DNA of 64,000 nucleotides from Winogradskyella marina (lineage in GTDB: Bacteria > Bacteroidota > Bacteroidia > Flavobacteriales > Flavobacteriaceae), in the NCBI RefSeq assembly GCF_015645385.1, contig NZ_JADOET010000001.1, forward strand, positions 709,365 to 773,364, written 5' to 3'. The translations under genes and the position numbers were made by a program. The notes under the pieces were generated by a model. It made no database searches. It worked only from the letters and a program-made list of their open reading frames with translations, and was not told the origin of the DNA. The stretch's first letter is position 1, and every line of letters begins with the position of its first letter. This document shows positions 9,587 to 18,508 of this stretch, piece by piece.

Positions 9587-10471
9587 TTATTTAAAATTGA
9601 GACTTGTACTTCCAAGCTTTACATTTTCATGAAAAACATTAATAAAGTAGCTGCCTTTTAAAAAAGGTTGATCGTCATTATCGGCAACTATTGCTATACA
9701 AATTTCTAAATTTTCCTTCTTGTAAGTTACAATTTCTTTATGACTGTAATTTAATGAGGTGCTTCCGAAAAACACTTCACCTTTATCTGAAACAACATTA
9801 CCCTGAGGACTTACAACTTGTATATAAATATCTTTTTGCCCTTCTATAGACAACGGGTTTTCATTTAAGGTAACACAAACGTCAATGGCATTGGCGCGTT
9901 TTGCACGTTCGGTAAATCGCTTTTTACCCGACCTTAACCTGTACGATTGTGCATTAATATTACTTGCTCTTAATACAGCAGCATTATCAATGGTTTTATA
10001 AAGCGAATCGTTAACTTCTTCTAATCCGGTAATCGTAACTGTGTTATTCTTAATAGTCTTTAATGCGTAGCGTTTTTCATTCTGCAATTTCTTATTAGCA
10101 GAATTTAAAGAATCTATAGTACGAAGCAAAACCTTACTTTTAGATTTTAATACGGCAAGCTGATCTTTATATTTAGCAATTATAGATAAATCACTTTTTA
10201 ACAACCGTAACGAATCTAAAGCATTACTAGTCTCTAATTTCGCAGCTTGGAGCTGAGTTGTCATAAAATTATAGTCTTGGCTAAGTGCGTCATAACTAGA
10301 TAGCAAATCTGCTAATTCAGTTTCTATCAAAACTTTTTCTTGTTTTAAGAACTCTTCGTAAGCATCAATAGATTGATTTTTATTAAAACTATAAATTCCT
10401 AAAACGGTTAAAACGACTAATAAAGAACTAATAATTAATCTATAATTAAATAGCTGAGGGTTAACTATCAT
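9587..10471 (-). CDS. membrane-anchored coiled-coil protein, conserved hypothetical
   Basis: The 294-residue protein has one membrane helix (residues 11-29) and then a long coiled coil (about residues 35-165) with Leu-rich heptads, followed by a basic linker (RSGKKRFTERAKRA) and a C-terminal all-beta domain of about 100 residues. The topology suggests an inner-membrane anchor with an extracytoplasmic stalk. The layout is conserved-looking for Bacteroidota but I do not recognise a named family, and resemblance to SMC proteins would be only through the coiled coil. The gene is divergent from comF. Confidence 0.7.
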   Translation of the reverse strand: MIVNPQLFNYRLIISSLLVVLTVLGIYSFNKNQSIDAYEEFLKQEKVLIETELADLLSSYDALSQDYNFMTTQLQAAKLETSNALDSLRLLKSDLSIIAKYKDQLAVLKSKSKVLLRTIDSLNSANKKLQNEKRYALKTIKNNTVTITGLEEVNDSLYKTIDNAAVLRASNINAQSYRLRSGKKRFTERAKRANAIDVCVTLNENPLSIEGQKDIYIQVVSPQGNVVSDKGEVFFGSTSLNYSHKEIVTYKKENLEICIAIVADNDDQPFLKGSYFINVFHENVKLGSTSLNFK

Positions 10472-10538
10472 TATTAATTTTATTAATTTATAGCGAAATT
10501 AGAGCTAATTGAAGTCTGATTTTATTTTAATCGACAAA

Positions 10539-11219
10539 ATGATGAAAAACTTGTTAAACTTGTTCTTTCCTAAGGTTTGTGAAGCCTGCAATAACGTTTT
10601 AACCGATAACGAGGTCGTTTTATGTACAACGTGCAGACATCATTTACCTGTCACTAATTTTCATTTTGACAATACTGAAGATGTAAAAAAAATAGTTTAC
10701 GGACGCGTAAAATTAGAAAAAGCAACAGCCTTATTACATTTTTCGAAAAAAGGAATTGTTCAGCAAATACTTCATAACTTAAAGTATAGAGGTCATGAAG
10801 ATATTGGACGGTTTTTTGGCGAATGGCTTGGAGCAGAATTAGCAACTGTAGAGGCTTATAAACACATCGATGTTGTGATCCCTGTACCTCTATATAAATC
10901 TAAGTTAAGAAAACGTGGCTATAACCAAGTGGCGAAATTTGCAAAAGAAATTGCAAACGCACTCCATGCAGACTATAACGACAGGGTTTTAATCAAAATA
11001 AAATCGACTAAAACACAAGTTTTTAAAGGACGTTTAACACGTTGGAATGACGATGGAGCATTATTTGATATTTCCGAAAACAAATCATTGGAAGGAAAAC
11101 ATATTTTACTCGTTGATGATATCATTACAACTGGCGCAACGGTTGAAGCTTGTGCTACCGTTTTGTTAAAAATTGATAATATTAAGTTAAGTCTTGCAAC
11201 TATGGCAATTGCGGATTAA
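10539..11219 (+). CDS. comF: ComF-family phosphoribosyltransferase-like protein
   Basis: The 226-residue product has the N-terminal double zinc-ribbon of ComF (CEAC near the start and CTTC about 25 residues later) and a type I phosphoribosyltransferase domain whose PRPP loop ILLVDDIITTGAT is intact near residue 195. ComF is linked to DNA uptake in naturally competent bacteria; in Bacteroidota its role is less clear. I prefer the ATG at 10539 (or 10542) to the TTG at 10509, because the conserved NLFFPKVCEAC segment begins soon after. Confidence 0.9.
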   Translation: MMKNLLNLFFPKVCEACNNVLTDNEVVLCTTCRHHLPVTNFHFDNTEDVKKIVYGRVKLEKATALLHFSKKGIVQQILHNLKYRGHEDIGRFFGEWLGAELATVEAYKHIDVVIPVPLYKSKLRKRGYNQVAKFAKEIANALHADYNDRVLIKIKSTKTQVFKGRLTRWNDDGALFDISENKSLEGKHILLVDDIITTGATVEACATVLLKIDNIKLSLATMAIAD

Positions 11220-11275
11220 TTTTTTCGTTTCTAAATAAATTATATTGTTTCTTTGTGCTAAATTATTTTGAATAG

Positions 11276-12886
11276 ATGCGTTTATCATTACTGCGAGTTT
11301 TAAGTCTGATTTTAATTGCAATATGCATTGCAAGTTGTGCTAATCGTGGTACTCCAACAGGAGGAGAAATAGATATTTTACCACCAGAAATAACACAAGC
11401 TGTCCCAGAAAATTTTTCGACCAATTTTAAAGGAGATGAAATTAAAATTTACTTTAATGAATACGTTAAAATACGAGATCTTAGAAAACAACTTATTGTA
11501 TCTCCGCCTATGGATACGGATCCTATTGTAACACCAATGAGTGGTGCGAGTAAATACATTACAATTAAAATAATTGATACTTTAGAAGCCAATACAACCT
11601 ATGCATTTAATTTTGGAGAAAGCATTGTAGATAACAACGAAGAAAACCCTTATCCTTATTATCGCTACGTGTTTTCTACTGGAAGCACTATAGATTCTTT
11701 AGCTGTAAAAGGTTATGTTGTAGATGCACTGCAGGAAAAACCAGACACTTTTATTTCTGTAATGTTGTACGAGGTAGATTCTACTTATACGGACTCTATT
11801 ATTTATAAAGAAAAGCCACGATATATTACTAACACATTAGACAGTGTTACCACATTTAGTATCGATAATATTAAAGCCGGAAAATATAAACTGATTGCGT
11901 TAAAGGATGAAAATTCTAATTATTTGTTCAATCAGAAAAACGATAAAATAGGTTTTAAAGAGGACTTTATAACAGTGCCAACCGATGACACTTATGAGCT
12001 TAAACTTTTTAATGAAGAAGTAAACTATAAAGCCTTTAGGCCATCACAAGATGGTGAAACACGACTTATTTTTCCGTATGAAGGTGATTATGAATCCATG
12101 CGAATTAAAGTGCTTGGAGAAACACCTGAAGGTTACAAGTCTCGCATTGTTAAACACCCAACAACAGATACCCTATATTATTGGTACAAACCAAAATTTG
12201 AGATTGACACGACGTTCTTTACTGTCACCAATAACAAACAGATAGACACGTTTAAACATCGTTTTAGAACCATAGAAGGAGACTCTTTAACTCTTAAACC
12301 TGTTACACAAGGTATCCTAAATTTTGATGAAGATTTTACGATGGAATCTAATATTCCGTTATCTAAAATTGACACTACTAAGATTAAAATAATAAACAAA
12401 GATTCTTTAGCGGTACCGTTAAAAGTAGAGTATGATTCTATTTTTAACACGTATAAATTTCCAATTGACAAGCAAGAAGATGAGAAATACAATTTCACTA
12501 TGCTTCCAGGTGCATTTACCGATTTCTATGAGGGCACTAATAAAGACACTTTAAATTATTCTATTAGAACCAAAATGAAATCTGAATATGGAAATATTAG
12601 AGTCAATATTAGAAACGCTAAATTTCCATTAATTGTTCAACTTGTTAATGAACAAGGCAAAGTTATGTACGAACGCTATGCGAAAGATTCGCCTGTTGTA
12701 GAATTCAGAAATTTAGTACCAAGACGATACAAATTAAGGGCCATTTTCGACACCAATGAAAATGGAAAATACGATACTGGTAATTTCTTATTAGGTATTC
12801 AACCAGAACGTGTTAGTTACTCAGAACCTATAGAAGAAGTGCGCTCTAATTTCGATTTTGTTGAAGAGTTTACGCTTTTAGATTAA
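11276..12886 (+). CDS. lipoprotein with N-terminal Ig-like (Big_5) domain
   Basis: The 536-residue protein has a lipoprotein signal with lipobox IASC. Residues 35-130 (PPEITQAVPENFSTNFKGDEIKI...YVFSTG) match the bacterial Ig-like domain found at the start of many Bacteroidota surface lipoproteins. The rest is beta-rich and ends with a carboxypeptidase-regulatory-like fold containing the Ca-like loop DTNENGKYDTG. It is probably an outer-membrane-anchored protein of unknown role. The 3' end overlaps the convergent amidase gene by 17 bases. Confidence 0.8.
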   Translation: MRLSLLRVLSLILIAICIASCANRGTPTGGEIDILPPEITQAVPENFSTNFKGDEIKIYFNEYVKIRDLRKQLIVSPPMDTDPIVTPMSGASKYITIKIIDTLEANTTYAFNFGESIVDNNEENPYPYYRYVFSTGSTIDSLAVKGYVVDALQEKPDTFISVMLYEVDSTYTDSIIYKEKPRYITNTLDSVTTFSIDNIKAGKYKLIALKDENSNYLFNQKNDKIGFKEDFITVPTDDTYELKLFNEEVNYKAFRPSQDGETRLIFPYEGDYESMRIKVLGETPEGYKSRIVKHPTTDTLYYWYKPKFEIDTTFFTVTNNKQIDTFKHRFRTIEGDSLTLKPVTQGILNFDEDFTMESNIPLSKIDTTKIKIINKDSLAVPLKVEYDSIFNTYKFPIDKQEDEKYNFTMLPGAFTDFYEGTNKDTLNYSIRTKMKSEYGNIRVNIRNAKFPLIVQLVNEQGKVMYERYAKDSPVVEFRNLVPRRYKLRAIFDTNENGKYDTGNFLLGIQPERVSYSEPIEEVRSNFDFVEEFTLLD

Positions 12887-13652
12887 ACCCGTCTCTATCG
12901 TTTAAAAAATTCAGCTTTTCACGGTATTTAGTAATGACATCTTTTTCTAAAACCACGATTGCAGTAGCGTCTTGGTCTTCAGATAAATTATCCATTCTAT
13001 TTCCTAAAACATCATAAGCTACTGAATGCCCTGAATACTCATGGTTATTACCATCTAATCCTACTCTATTCACTCCAATACAATAGGTCATATTTTCAAT
13101 GGCTCTTGCTTGCAACAAGGCATCCCAAGCAGCAATTCTTACTTTAGGCCAATTGGCAACATAAATTAAAAGATCGTAGTCTTCAGCATTTCTTGCCCAA
13201 ACAGGAAAACGTAAATCGTAACAGACCAACGGACAAATTTTCCAGCCTTTATAATTGAAAATCACTTTTTCAGTTCCTGCTGTATAGACCTTGTGTTCAC
13301 CTGCCAATGTAAAGGTATGACGCTTATCGTAGGTTGTAATTGCGCCAGAAGGCTCAACGCAAACCATTCGATTATAAAACTTATTATTTTCAGAAATCAC
13401 AAGACTTCCCATAATAACCGCATCCTTATCCTTAGCTAATTGCTTTAACCATGCCATTGTTTTTCCATCCATTGTTTCAGCAACAGATTCAGGATTCATT
13501 GTAAAACCAGAGGTAAACATTTCTGGTAAAACAATAAGATCGACACCTGTTGAAATGGCATCGATCTTATGATACAATAAACGTCTATTCTCTTCTGGGT
13601 TTTCCCAAGCTAAAGACGTTTGTATTAAGGCTACGTTTAATACGTTAGGCAT
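12870..13652 (-). CDS. omega-amidase (nitrilase superfamily, YafV/MtnU-like)
   Basis: This 260-residue carbon-nitrogen hydrolase shows the catalytic triad Glu in LPEMFTSGF, Lys in YDKRHTF and Cys in VCYDLRFPVW. The motif set and length fit the YafV/Nit2 omega-amidases that hydrolyse alpha-ketoglutaramate and alpha-ketosuccinamate, the products of glutamine or asparagine transamination. It is the last gene of a minus-strand unit whose first gene is a KAT/methionine-type aminotransferase, which is the pairing expected for the glutamine transaminase-omega-amidase route. It begins 2 bases after the preceding gene. Substrate is inferred from family and context. Confidence 0.88.
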   Translation of the reverse strand: MPNVLNVALIQTSLAWENPEENRRLLYHKIDAISTGVDLIVLPEMFTSGFTMNPESVAETMDGKTMAWLKQLAKDKDAVIMGSLVISENNKFYNRMVCVEPSGAITTYDKRHTFTLAGEHKVYTAGTEKVIFNYKGWKICPLVCYDLRFPVWARNAEDYDLLIYVANWPKVRIAAWDALLQARAIENMTYCIGVNRVGLDGNNHEYSGHSVAYDVLGNRMDNLSEDQDATAIVVLEKDVITKYREKLNFLNDRDGFNLKA

Positions 13653-13654
13653 AG

Positions 13655-14239
13655 TTACATTTTTTGTTTTGCTTTTGTAAGCTTTTCTGTGAGCTTGTCA
13701 ATTTTATCAAGCCACTTTCCTTCATCTACAGGTGACAATTTACCTTTTCTTTTTAACTTTTCATATTTCTTCTGAGCCTTTTCTAATTTGTCTTCGGCCT
13801 TTTCAAATTTCTTTTGAAGCTTTTCCTTTTTCTTTATTTCCTTCTCAGCTTTCTTTTGTGCTTTTTCTTCCTTTTTCCGTGCCTTTTCAGCTTTTTTATT
13901 CTCTTTTTCTAGTTTTTCGGCAACGGCTTCCTTTTTCTTTAAAGCTTTCTCTTCCTCCTTCTTTGCTTTTTTAGCCTCTTTTATTGCTTTAGCTTCTTCC
14001 TTTTTTAACTTTTCTGCTTCAACTTTAGCCTTTTCTACAAGTTTAATTTTTTCTGAAATTACAGCAGCTTCTTTAAAAATTAAGGTCTTTTCTTCAAGAC
14101 TTAAGGTTTCAGTTACATCTTGTCCGTCTTTAAAGATTTTCTCATTTTTTACCTCATAAGTTTTTCCGTCTTTTACAACTTCCTGAGCAAACGAGTTTAA
14201 AGAAAAGGCTACGAATAATAAGAGTATATAAGATTTCAT
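13655..14239 (-). CDS. secreted Lys/Glu-rich coiled-coil protein, paralogue of the next upstream gene
   Basis: The 194-residue protein has a signal peptide ending SFAQ, a short N-terminal module (VVKDGKTYEVKNEKI...VTETLSLEEK), a very Lys-rich central helix (about residues 60-155) and a C-terminal module LKRKGKLSPVDEGKW. Both end modules match the neighbouring lipoprotein encoded at 14307-14819, so the pair arose by duplication. Here the central helix is strongly basic, whereas the neighbour is acidic. It is probably periplasmic. No known function; composition predicts a long single helix or coiled coil. Confidence 0.75.
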   Translation of the reverse strand: MKSYILLLFVAFSLNSFAQEVVKDGKTYEVKNEKIFKDGQDVTETLSLEEKTLIFKEAAVISEKIKLVEKAKVEAEKLKKEEAKAIKEAKKAKKEEEKALKKKEAVAEKLEKENKKAEKARKKEEKAQKKAEKEIKKKEKLQKKFEKAEDKLEKAQKKYEKLKRKGKLSPVDEGKWLDKIDKLTEKLTKAKQKM

Positions 14240-14306
14240 TGTTTTGGAGTTTATTGTTCATTTATAAGACACAAAAATGCTTAAAAAGTAACATCTAAAA
14301 TTACGT

Positions 14307-14819
14307 TTAAAGTTTATTTTTTGCTTCATTTACGTCTTCTTTTATTTTTTCGAGTTTTTCTTTCCAGTCTTCGATATCATTCGGTGAAAGTTTACCTTCT
14401 TTCTTCAACTTTTTAAACTTATTTCTTTTGTCGTTGTAACGCGCTTTAATTGTTGCGTAATTATCGCGTGCATCTTGAGATTCTTTAAGACTGTCCTCCA
14501 ATGTTTCTAGTTCTTCTTCTAGTTCCTTTTGCTTATTTTCTGCTGCTTCCTGGATGTTTTCTTGTTCTTCAATGGCATCTTCTAATTCCTTTTGCTTCTT
14601 GTCAAAAGCCTTTTTTGCATTTTCTTTTCTTTCAAGAACAGTATTTATCGCTTCTTTTTCTTCCGCACTCAAGTTTTTAGTGACGTTATTTCCGTCATTT
14701 TTAATGGTGTTACCTTTTACTTCATACACTTTACCTTCATCTGTAATGACACGTTCACTGCTTCCGCAAGACAACATTAAGACTAAAGAAAAGCACATTA
14801 TTATATTTTGAAATTTCAT
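14307..14819 (-). CDS. lipoprotein with acidic coiled-coil, paralogue of the downstream gene
   Basis: Starting at the ATG at 14819, the 170-residue product has a lipoprotein signal with lipobox MLSC. The N-terminal module (EGKVYEVKGNTIKNDGNNV...LSAEEKE) and C-terminal module (LKKEGKLSPNDIEDWKEKL) are shared with the adjacent 194-residue protein. The central helix is rich in Glu/Gln. The in-frame ATG at 14867 would add 16 residues ahead of the signal peptide and is less likely. It is membrane-anchored by lipid; function unknown. Confidence 0.75.
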   Translation of the reverse strand: MKFQNIIMCFSLVLMLSCGSSERVITDEGKVYEVKGNTIKNDGNNVTKNLSAEEKEAINTVLERKENAKKAFDKKQKELEDAIEEQENIQEAAENKQKELEEELETLEDSLKESQDARDNYATIKARYNDKRNKFKKLKKEGKLSPNDIEDWKEKLEKIKEDVNEAKNKL

Positions 14820-14896
14820 AGTTATAGTATGTATTGGTTCTATTTTTTTAGACACCCAATAACACATAAAGTCACGATTTTACGAAAGTTTTAACA

Positions 14897-16039
14897 TTAG
14901 ATCCTATTTACAATTTCTGCCGCTTGTAGTAGTGTTTCATCTGTTTTTGCAAAACAAAAACGCAACACCTTATCATCTTTCCCATTGTCATTAAATACAG
15001 ATAGTGGAATTGAAGCCATCTTAAACTCTTTGGTTAATCGTTTTGCAAAATCCACATCGTATTCATCTGTAACCTCAGAATAATCTAAAACTTGAAAATA
15101 GGTGCCTTTTGAAGGTTGAAACTTAAAGCGCGATTCTGAAATTAATTTTAAAAACAAATCGCGTTTCTGTTGAAAAAAAGCATTTAAACCCAAGTATGTC
15201 TCTGAATCTTGCATATAATCTGCAATCCCTTTTTGCGACGGATGGTGTACCGAAAAGACATTAAACTGATGCACTTTTCTAAACTCTGACATTAAGTAAT
15301 CTGGCGCACAGCAATAGCCTATTTTCCAACCTGTGTTATGAAATGTTTTTCCGAAGGAAGCCGTTATAAAACTGCGTTGTTTTAAATCTTGAAATAAACA
15401 AACACTTTGGTGCTGAGCATCATCAAAAACGATATGCTCGTATACCTCATCACTCAAAACAATAATGTTGGTACCGTTTGTCAATTTTTGAAGTTGAAGC
15501 ATATCCTCTTTAGACCAAATCGTTCCACTAGGATTGTGCGGCGAATTAATAATTATCATTTTGGTTTTAGACGATATTTTTGAAGCCACCTCATCCCAAT
15601 TCACTTTATAATTAGGGGCTTCTAATTGAACAGCGATTGGTTTTCCTCCATTAATTTCAATAGCGGGTTGGTAACTATCATATGCAGGTTTAAAAATGAT
15701 AACCTCATCATTTTTGTTTACAAATGCCGAAATAATAGTATATATCGCTTGGGTTGCACCTGCCGTCACTGTAATTTCCTTTTCAGGGTGATAATGGCTT
15801 TTATAAAGTAACTCATATTTATGAGCAATCGCCAGACGCAAGTCTAAATTACCAGCCATTGGTGCATATTGATTGTAACCTGTATTCATGGCATTGGCTA
15901 CCAAATCATTCAACTTTTTCGAACTGGGAAAATCAGGAAATCCTTGTGATAAATTAATAGCATTATGTTGTTTTGCCAAAGCACTCATCACCGTAAAAAT
16001 TGACGTGCTTGTATTCGGTAATTTAGATTTAAAATTCAT
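14897..16039 (-). CDS. PLP-dependent aminotransferase, methionine/glutamine (KAT/YbdL) type
   Basis: The 380-residue fold-type I aminotransferase has the Schiff-base lysine in SFGKTFHNTGWKIGY, the NSPHNPSGT motif and a C-terminal arginine in LRFCFAKTD. The NLSQGFPDF opening is typical of the methionine aminotransferase/kynurenine aminotransferase/glutamine transaminase K group, which transfers amino groups from Met, Gln or aromatic residues. I place the start at the ATG at 16039 (MNFKSKLPNT); the ATG at 16084 adds a hydrophobic tail not typical of the family. It heads a unit that ends with an omega-amidase, its usual metabolic partner. Confidence 0.9.
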   Translation of the reverse strand: MNFKSKLPNTSTSIFTVMSALAKQHNAINLSQGFPDFPSSKKLNDLVANAMNTGYNQYAPMAGNLDLRLAIAHKYELLYKSHYHPEKEITVTAGATQAIYTIISAFVNKNDEVIIFKPAYDSYQPAIEINGGKPIAVQLEAPNYKVNWDEVASKISSKTKMIIINSPHNPSGTIWSKEDMLQLQKLTNGTNIIVLSDEVYEHIVFDDAQHQSVCLFQDLKQRSFITASFGKTFHNTGWKIGYCCAPDYLMSEFRKVHQFNVFSVHHPSQKGIADYMQDSETYLGLNAFFQQKRDLFLKLISESRFKFQPSKGTYFQVLDYSEVTDEYDVDFAKRLTKEFKMASIPLSVFNDNGKDDKVLRFCFAKTDETLLQAAEIVNRI

Positions 16040-16122
16040 GAAATTATATGCTTTATATGCTAAAACATTAAAGATATAAAACAAGCTTTTCTATCTTTAC
16101 AAAAACTAATAAAATATTAACT

Positions 16123-18261
16123 ATGCGCTTATTAAAAATTCTTTTTCTTTTTGTTGCTTTTCAAGTTTCAGCCCAACAAGGTGGTATGTGGATTCCTTCA
16201 CTTTTAGAAGGCATGAACGAAGACGAAATGCAAAGTTTGGGTAGTAAATTAACGGCTCAAGATATTTACGATGTTAACAATTCTAGCTTAAAAGATGCCA
16301 TTGGTCATTTTAATGGTGGTTGTACTAGTGAAGTGATTTCAGACCAAGGTTTAATCCTTACCAATCACCATTGTGGATACAGCCAAATTCAATCGCATTC
16401 CTCTTTAGAAAACGATTATTTAAAAGATGGTTTTTGGGCCATGACTAAAGACGAAGAATTACCTAACGAAGGTTTATTCATTGAATTTATTGTAAGTATA
16501 CACGATGTATCTGATGTGGTTTTAAAAGGTATAACCGATAGCATGACTGAAAAAGAGAAGCAATCTCAAATTTCTAAAAACAGTAATGCTGCCATGAAAA
16601 CCTGGCCAAGAGAATCGTGGCAAGATGTAAAAACAAAAGCCTTTTATGAAGGTAATCAATACTTCCTTTTCGTCACAGAGCGTTTTGAAGATATCCGTTT
16701 GGTGGGTGCTCCTCCAACTAGTATTGGAAAATTTGGAAGTGACACTGATAACTGGGTGTTTCCACGACATACCGGTGACTTTTCATTATTTAGAATATAT
16801 GCCGATGAAAATAACCGTCCGGCAAAATACAGTAAGGATAACAAACCTTACACACCAAAACACTACCTTCCAGTATCATTAGATGGTGTAGAAGAAGGAG
16901 ATTTTACTATGGTTTTTGGTTTTCCAGGGACTACAGAAGAATATCTTCCGGCTGTTGCCATTGAGCATATTACTAAAGAGTTTAACCCAACCAATATTGC
17001 TATTAGAGAAGCTGCTTTACAAGTCATTGATGAAAAAATGAAATCAAGTGACGAAGTACGAATCAAGTATGCGTCTAAACAAGCTAGGATTGCTAACTCT
17101 TGGAAACGATGGATTGGGGTTAATTTAGGTATCGAAAAAAGTAATGCTGTAGAACAACGTAGAGCCTTTGAAGCTACATTCACAAAAGCCTTAAAAGAAA
17201 AAGGATTAGAAGATAAATACGGCCATATTCTACCAGAATTTGATAAGTTATACAAAGATTTTGCCGCTATAAATATTAAGCGCCGAAACTTTATAGAAGT
17301 GTTTTTAACCACCAATGAGTTGATGCAAATGACTTTTAGAGCTTATCAAGTAGAACAAGCTTTAATTGAAAACCCTGCAATACTTGAAAGAGGAAAAGAA
17401 GTTTTAACGGGCCAATTAAGAGGTATTCATAAAAACTACGATGCAGATTTAGACAAAGGTGTCTATAAAAATGTCATGCCACTTTATACGGATAATGTAG
17501 ATGCTTCTATTTATAAAAAAACAGCCTTTACTAATTTAGATTCCGCTTTACAATTATTAGAAGGTGATGCGGAAACCGTGATAAAAAATCTTAACAATGA
17601 TGCGGCCTATGCTTATGCTAAACCTATTATCGCTGAGTTTTTTGAAACGATTAATCCAGAATACGAAGATAAAAACACACCAATTACAGCCTTACAAACA
17701 CAATACATGACGGCCTTAATGGAAGCATTACCTGAAGAACGTTACTTCCCAGATGCTAACAGTACACTGCGTGTTACTTACGGACAAGTTAGAGGCTATT
17801 CGCCAAGAGATGCTGTATATTACAGTCCGGTGAGTTACTTAGATGGTGTCATTGAAAAATACGTTCCTGGCGATTATGAATTTGATGTCCCACAAAAACT
17901 GATTGAGTTATACGAATCTAAAGATTATGGTCAATATGCTGACAGCAACGGAAAAGTACCGGTTTGTTTCTTAGGAACCAATCATACCACAGGTGGTAAT
18001 TCTGGAAGTCCTGCCATTGATGCACATGGAAACTTAGTGGGTTTAAACTTTGACCGCGTTTGGGAAGGGACTATGAGTGACATGAATTACGACCCAGAAA
18101 TCTGCCGTAACATCATGGTCGATTTACGTTATGTGCTTTTTATTATTGATAAATATGCTGGTGCACAACATTTAATTGATGAGATGGAATTAGTACATCC
18201 TAAGACTGATGGCTCTAAGTCTAAGAAAAAGAAGAGGAATAAACGTAAGAAACGTAGTTAG
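16123..18261 (+). CDS. S46-family dipeptidyl-peptidase, DPP11-like (Asp/Glu-specific)
   Basis: The 712-residue secreted peptidase has a signal peptide ending VSAQ and a chymotrypsin-like fold with catalytic His83 (TNHHCGYSQIQ), Asp219 (RHTGDFSLF) and Ser627 (GGNSGSP). Eighteen residues after the Ser lies Arg645 in LNFDRVWEGT; in the characterised family an Arg here marks DPP11 (acidic P1), while Gly marks DPP7. It therefore probably removes dipeptides ending in Asp or Glu from peptides in the periplasm. The extreme C-terminus is an unusual Lys/Arg tail (residues about 700-711). A promoter-like TATCTTTA lies just upstream and an intrinsic terminator follows. Confidence 0.93.
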   Translation: MRLLKILFLFVAFQVSAQQGGMWIPSLLEGMNEDEMQSLGSKLTAQDIYDVNNSSLKDAIGHFNGGCTSEVISDQGLILTNHHCGYSQIQSHSSLENDYLKDGFWAMTKDEELPNEGLFIEFIVSIHDVSDVVLKGITDSMTEKEKQSQISKNSNAAMKTWPRESWQDVKTKAFYEGNQYFLFVTERFEDIRLVGAPPTSIGKFGSDTDNWVFPRHTGDFSLFRIYADENNRPAKYSKDNKPYTPKHYLPVSLDGVEEGDFTMVFGFPGTTEEYLPAVAIEHITKEFNPTNIAIREAALQVIDEKMKSSDEVRIKYASKQARIANSWKRWIGVNLGIEKSNAVEQRRAFEATFTKALKEKGLEDKYGHILPEFDKLYKDFAAINIKRRNFIEVFLTTNELMQMTFRAYQVEQALIENPAILERGKEVLTGQLRGIHKNYDADLDKGVYKNVMPLYTDNVDASIYKKTAFTNLDSALQLLEGDAETVIKNLNNDAAYAYAKPIIAEFFETINPEYEDKNTPITALQTQYMTALMEALPEERYFPDANSTLRVTYGQVRGYSPRDAVYYSPVSYLDGVIEKYVPGDYEFDVPQKLIELYESKDYGQYADSNGKVPVCFLGTNHTTGGNSGSPAIDAHGNLVGLNFDRVWEGTMSDMNYDPEICRNIMVDLRYVLFIIDKYAGAQHLIDEMELVHPKTDGSKSKKKKRNKRKKRS

Positions 18262-18302
18262 TTAGCAGTTAACAGCTATTATTAGAAACGAAATTTATTA
18301 GA

Positions 18303-18334
18303 CCTCATCGTTTTTTAACGGTGAAGTTTTTTTG
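18303..18334 (+). terminator. intrinsic terminator after the S46 peptidase gene
   Basis: CTCATCGTT pairs with AACGGTGAA (one wobble) and is followed by seven T residues on the plus strand. Confidence 0.7.
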
Positions 18335-18349
18335 TGTTTGACATTTTCG

Positions 18350-18394
18350 CTTCTCGATACAATTCCTCATTCTTCGGAATCACTCGAAGTGACA
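18350..18394. repeat. dispersed repeat, CTTCTCGATAC...CACTCGAAGTGACA type
   Basis: An intergenic element with inward CTTCTCGATAC and CACTCGAAGTGACA ends. Its TGTCACTTCGAG end (minus strand) resembles the TGTCA... starts of the other dispersed elements in the window. Confidence 0.45.
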
Positions 18395-18420
18395 CTCTGA
18401 TTTCACATTAAATGTAAAGA

Positions 18421-18454
18421 ACAAAAAAATCCCAAACATTGCTGCTTGGGATTT
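18421..18454 (-). terminator. intrinsic terminator of ahcY
   Basis: AAATCCCAA and TTGGGATTT form a perfect 9-bp stem around a 10-base loop; on the minus strand the stem runs into seven T residues. Confidence 0.85.
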
Positions 18455-18482
18455 GAGATTTAATTATTGGAATTTAGACTAA

Positions 18483-18505
18483 GAGATTCCTGCTTTCGCA
18501 GGAAT
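18483..18505. repeat. dispersed repeat, GAGATTCCTGC..GCAGGAAT
   Basis: ATTCCTGC and GCAGGAAT form a perfect 8-bp inverted repeat with a 4-base centre. It lies 3 bases from the ahcY stop codon and matches copies at 7927 and 63127. Confidence 0.6.
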
Positions 18506-18508
18506 TTG

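Noticed and set aside
13732..13974. 80-codon Phe/Leu-rich frame on the plus strand
   Set aside because: It is the complement of the Lys/Glu-rich coiled-coil gene; AAG/AAA codons read backwards give Phe and Leu. Not a gene.
16123..18261. Annotation of the S46 peptidase as DPP7
   Set aside because: DPP7 has Gly at the position 18 residues after the catalytic Ser; this protein has Arg, as in DPP11.
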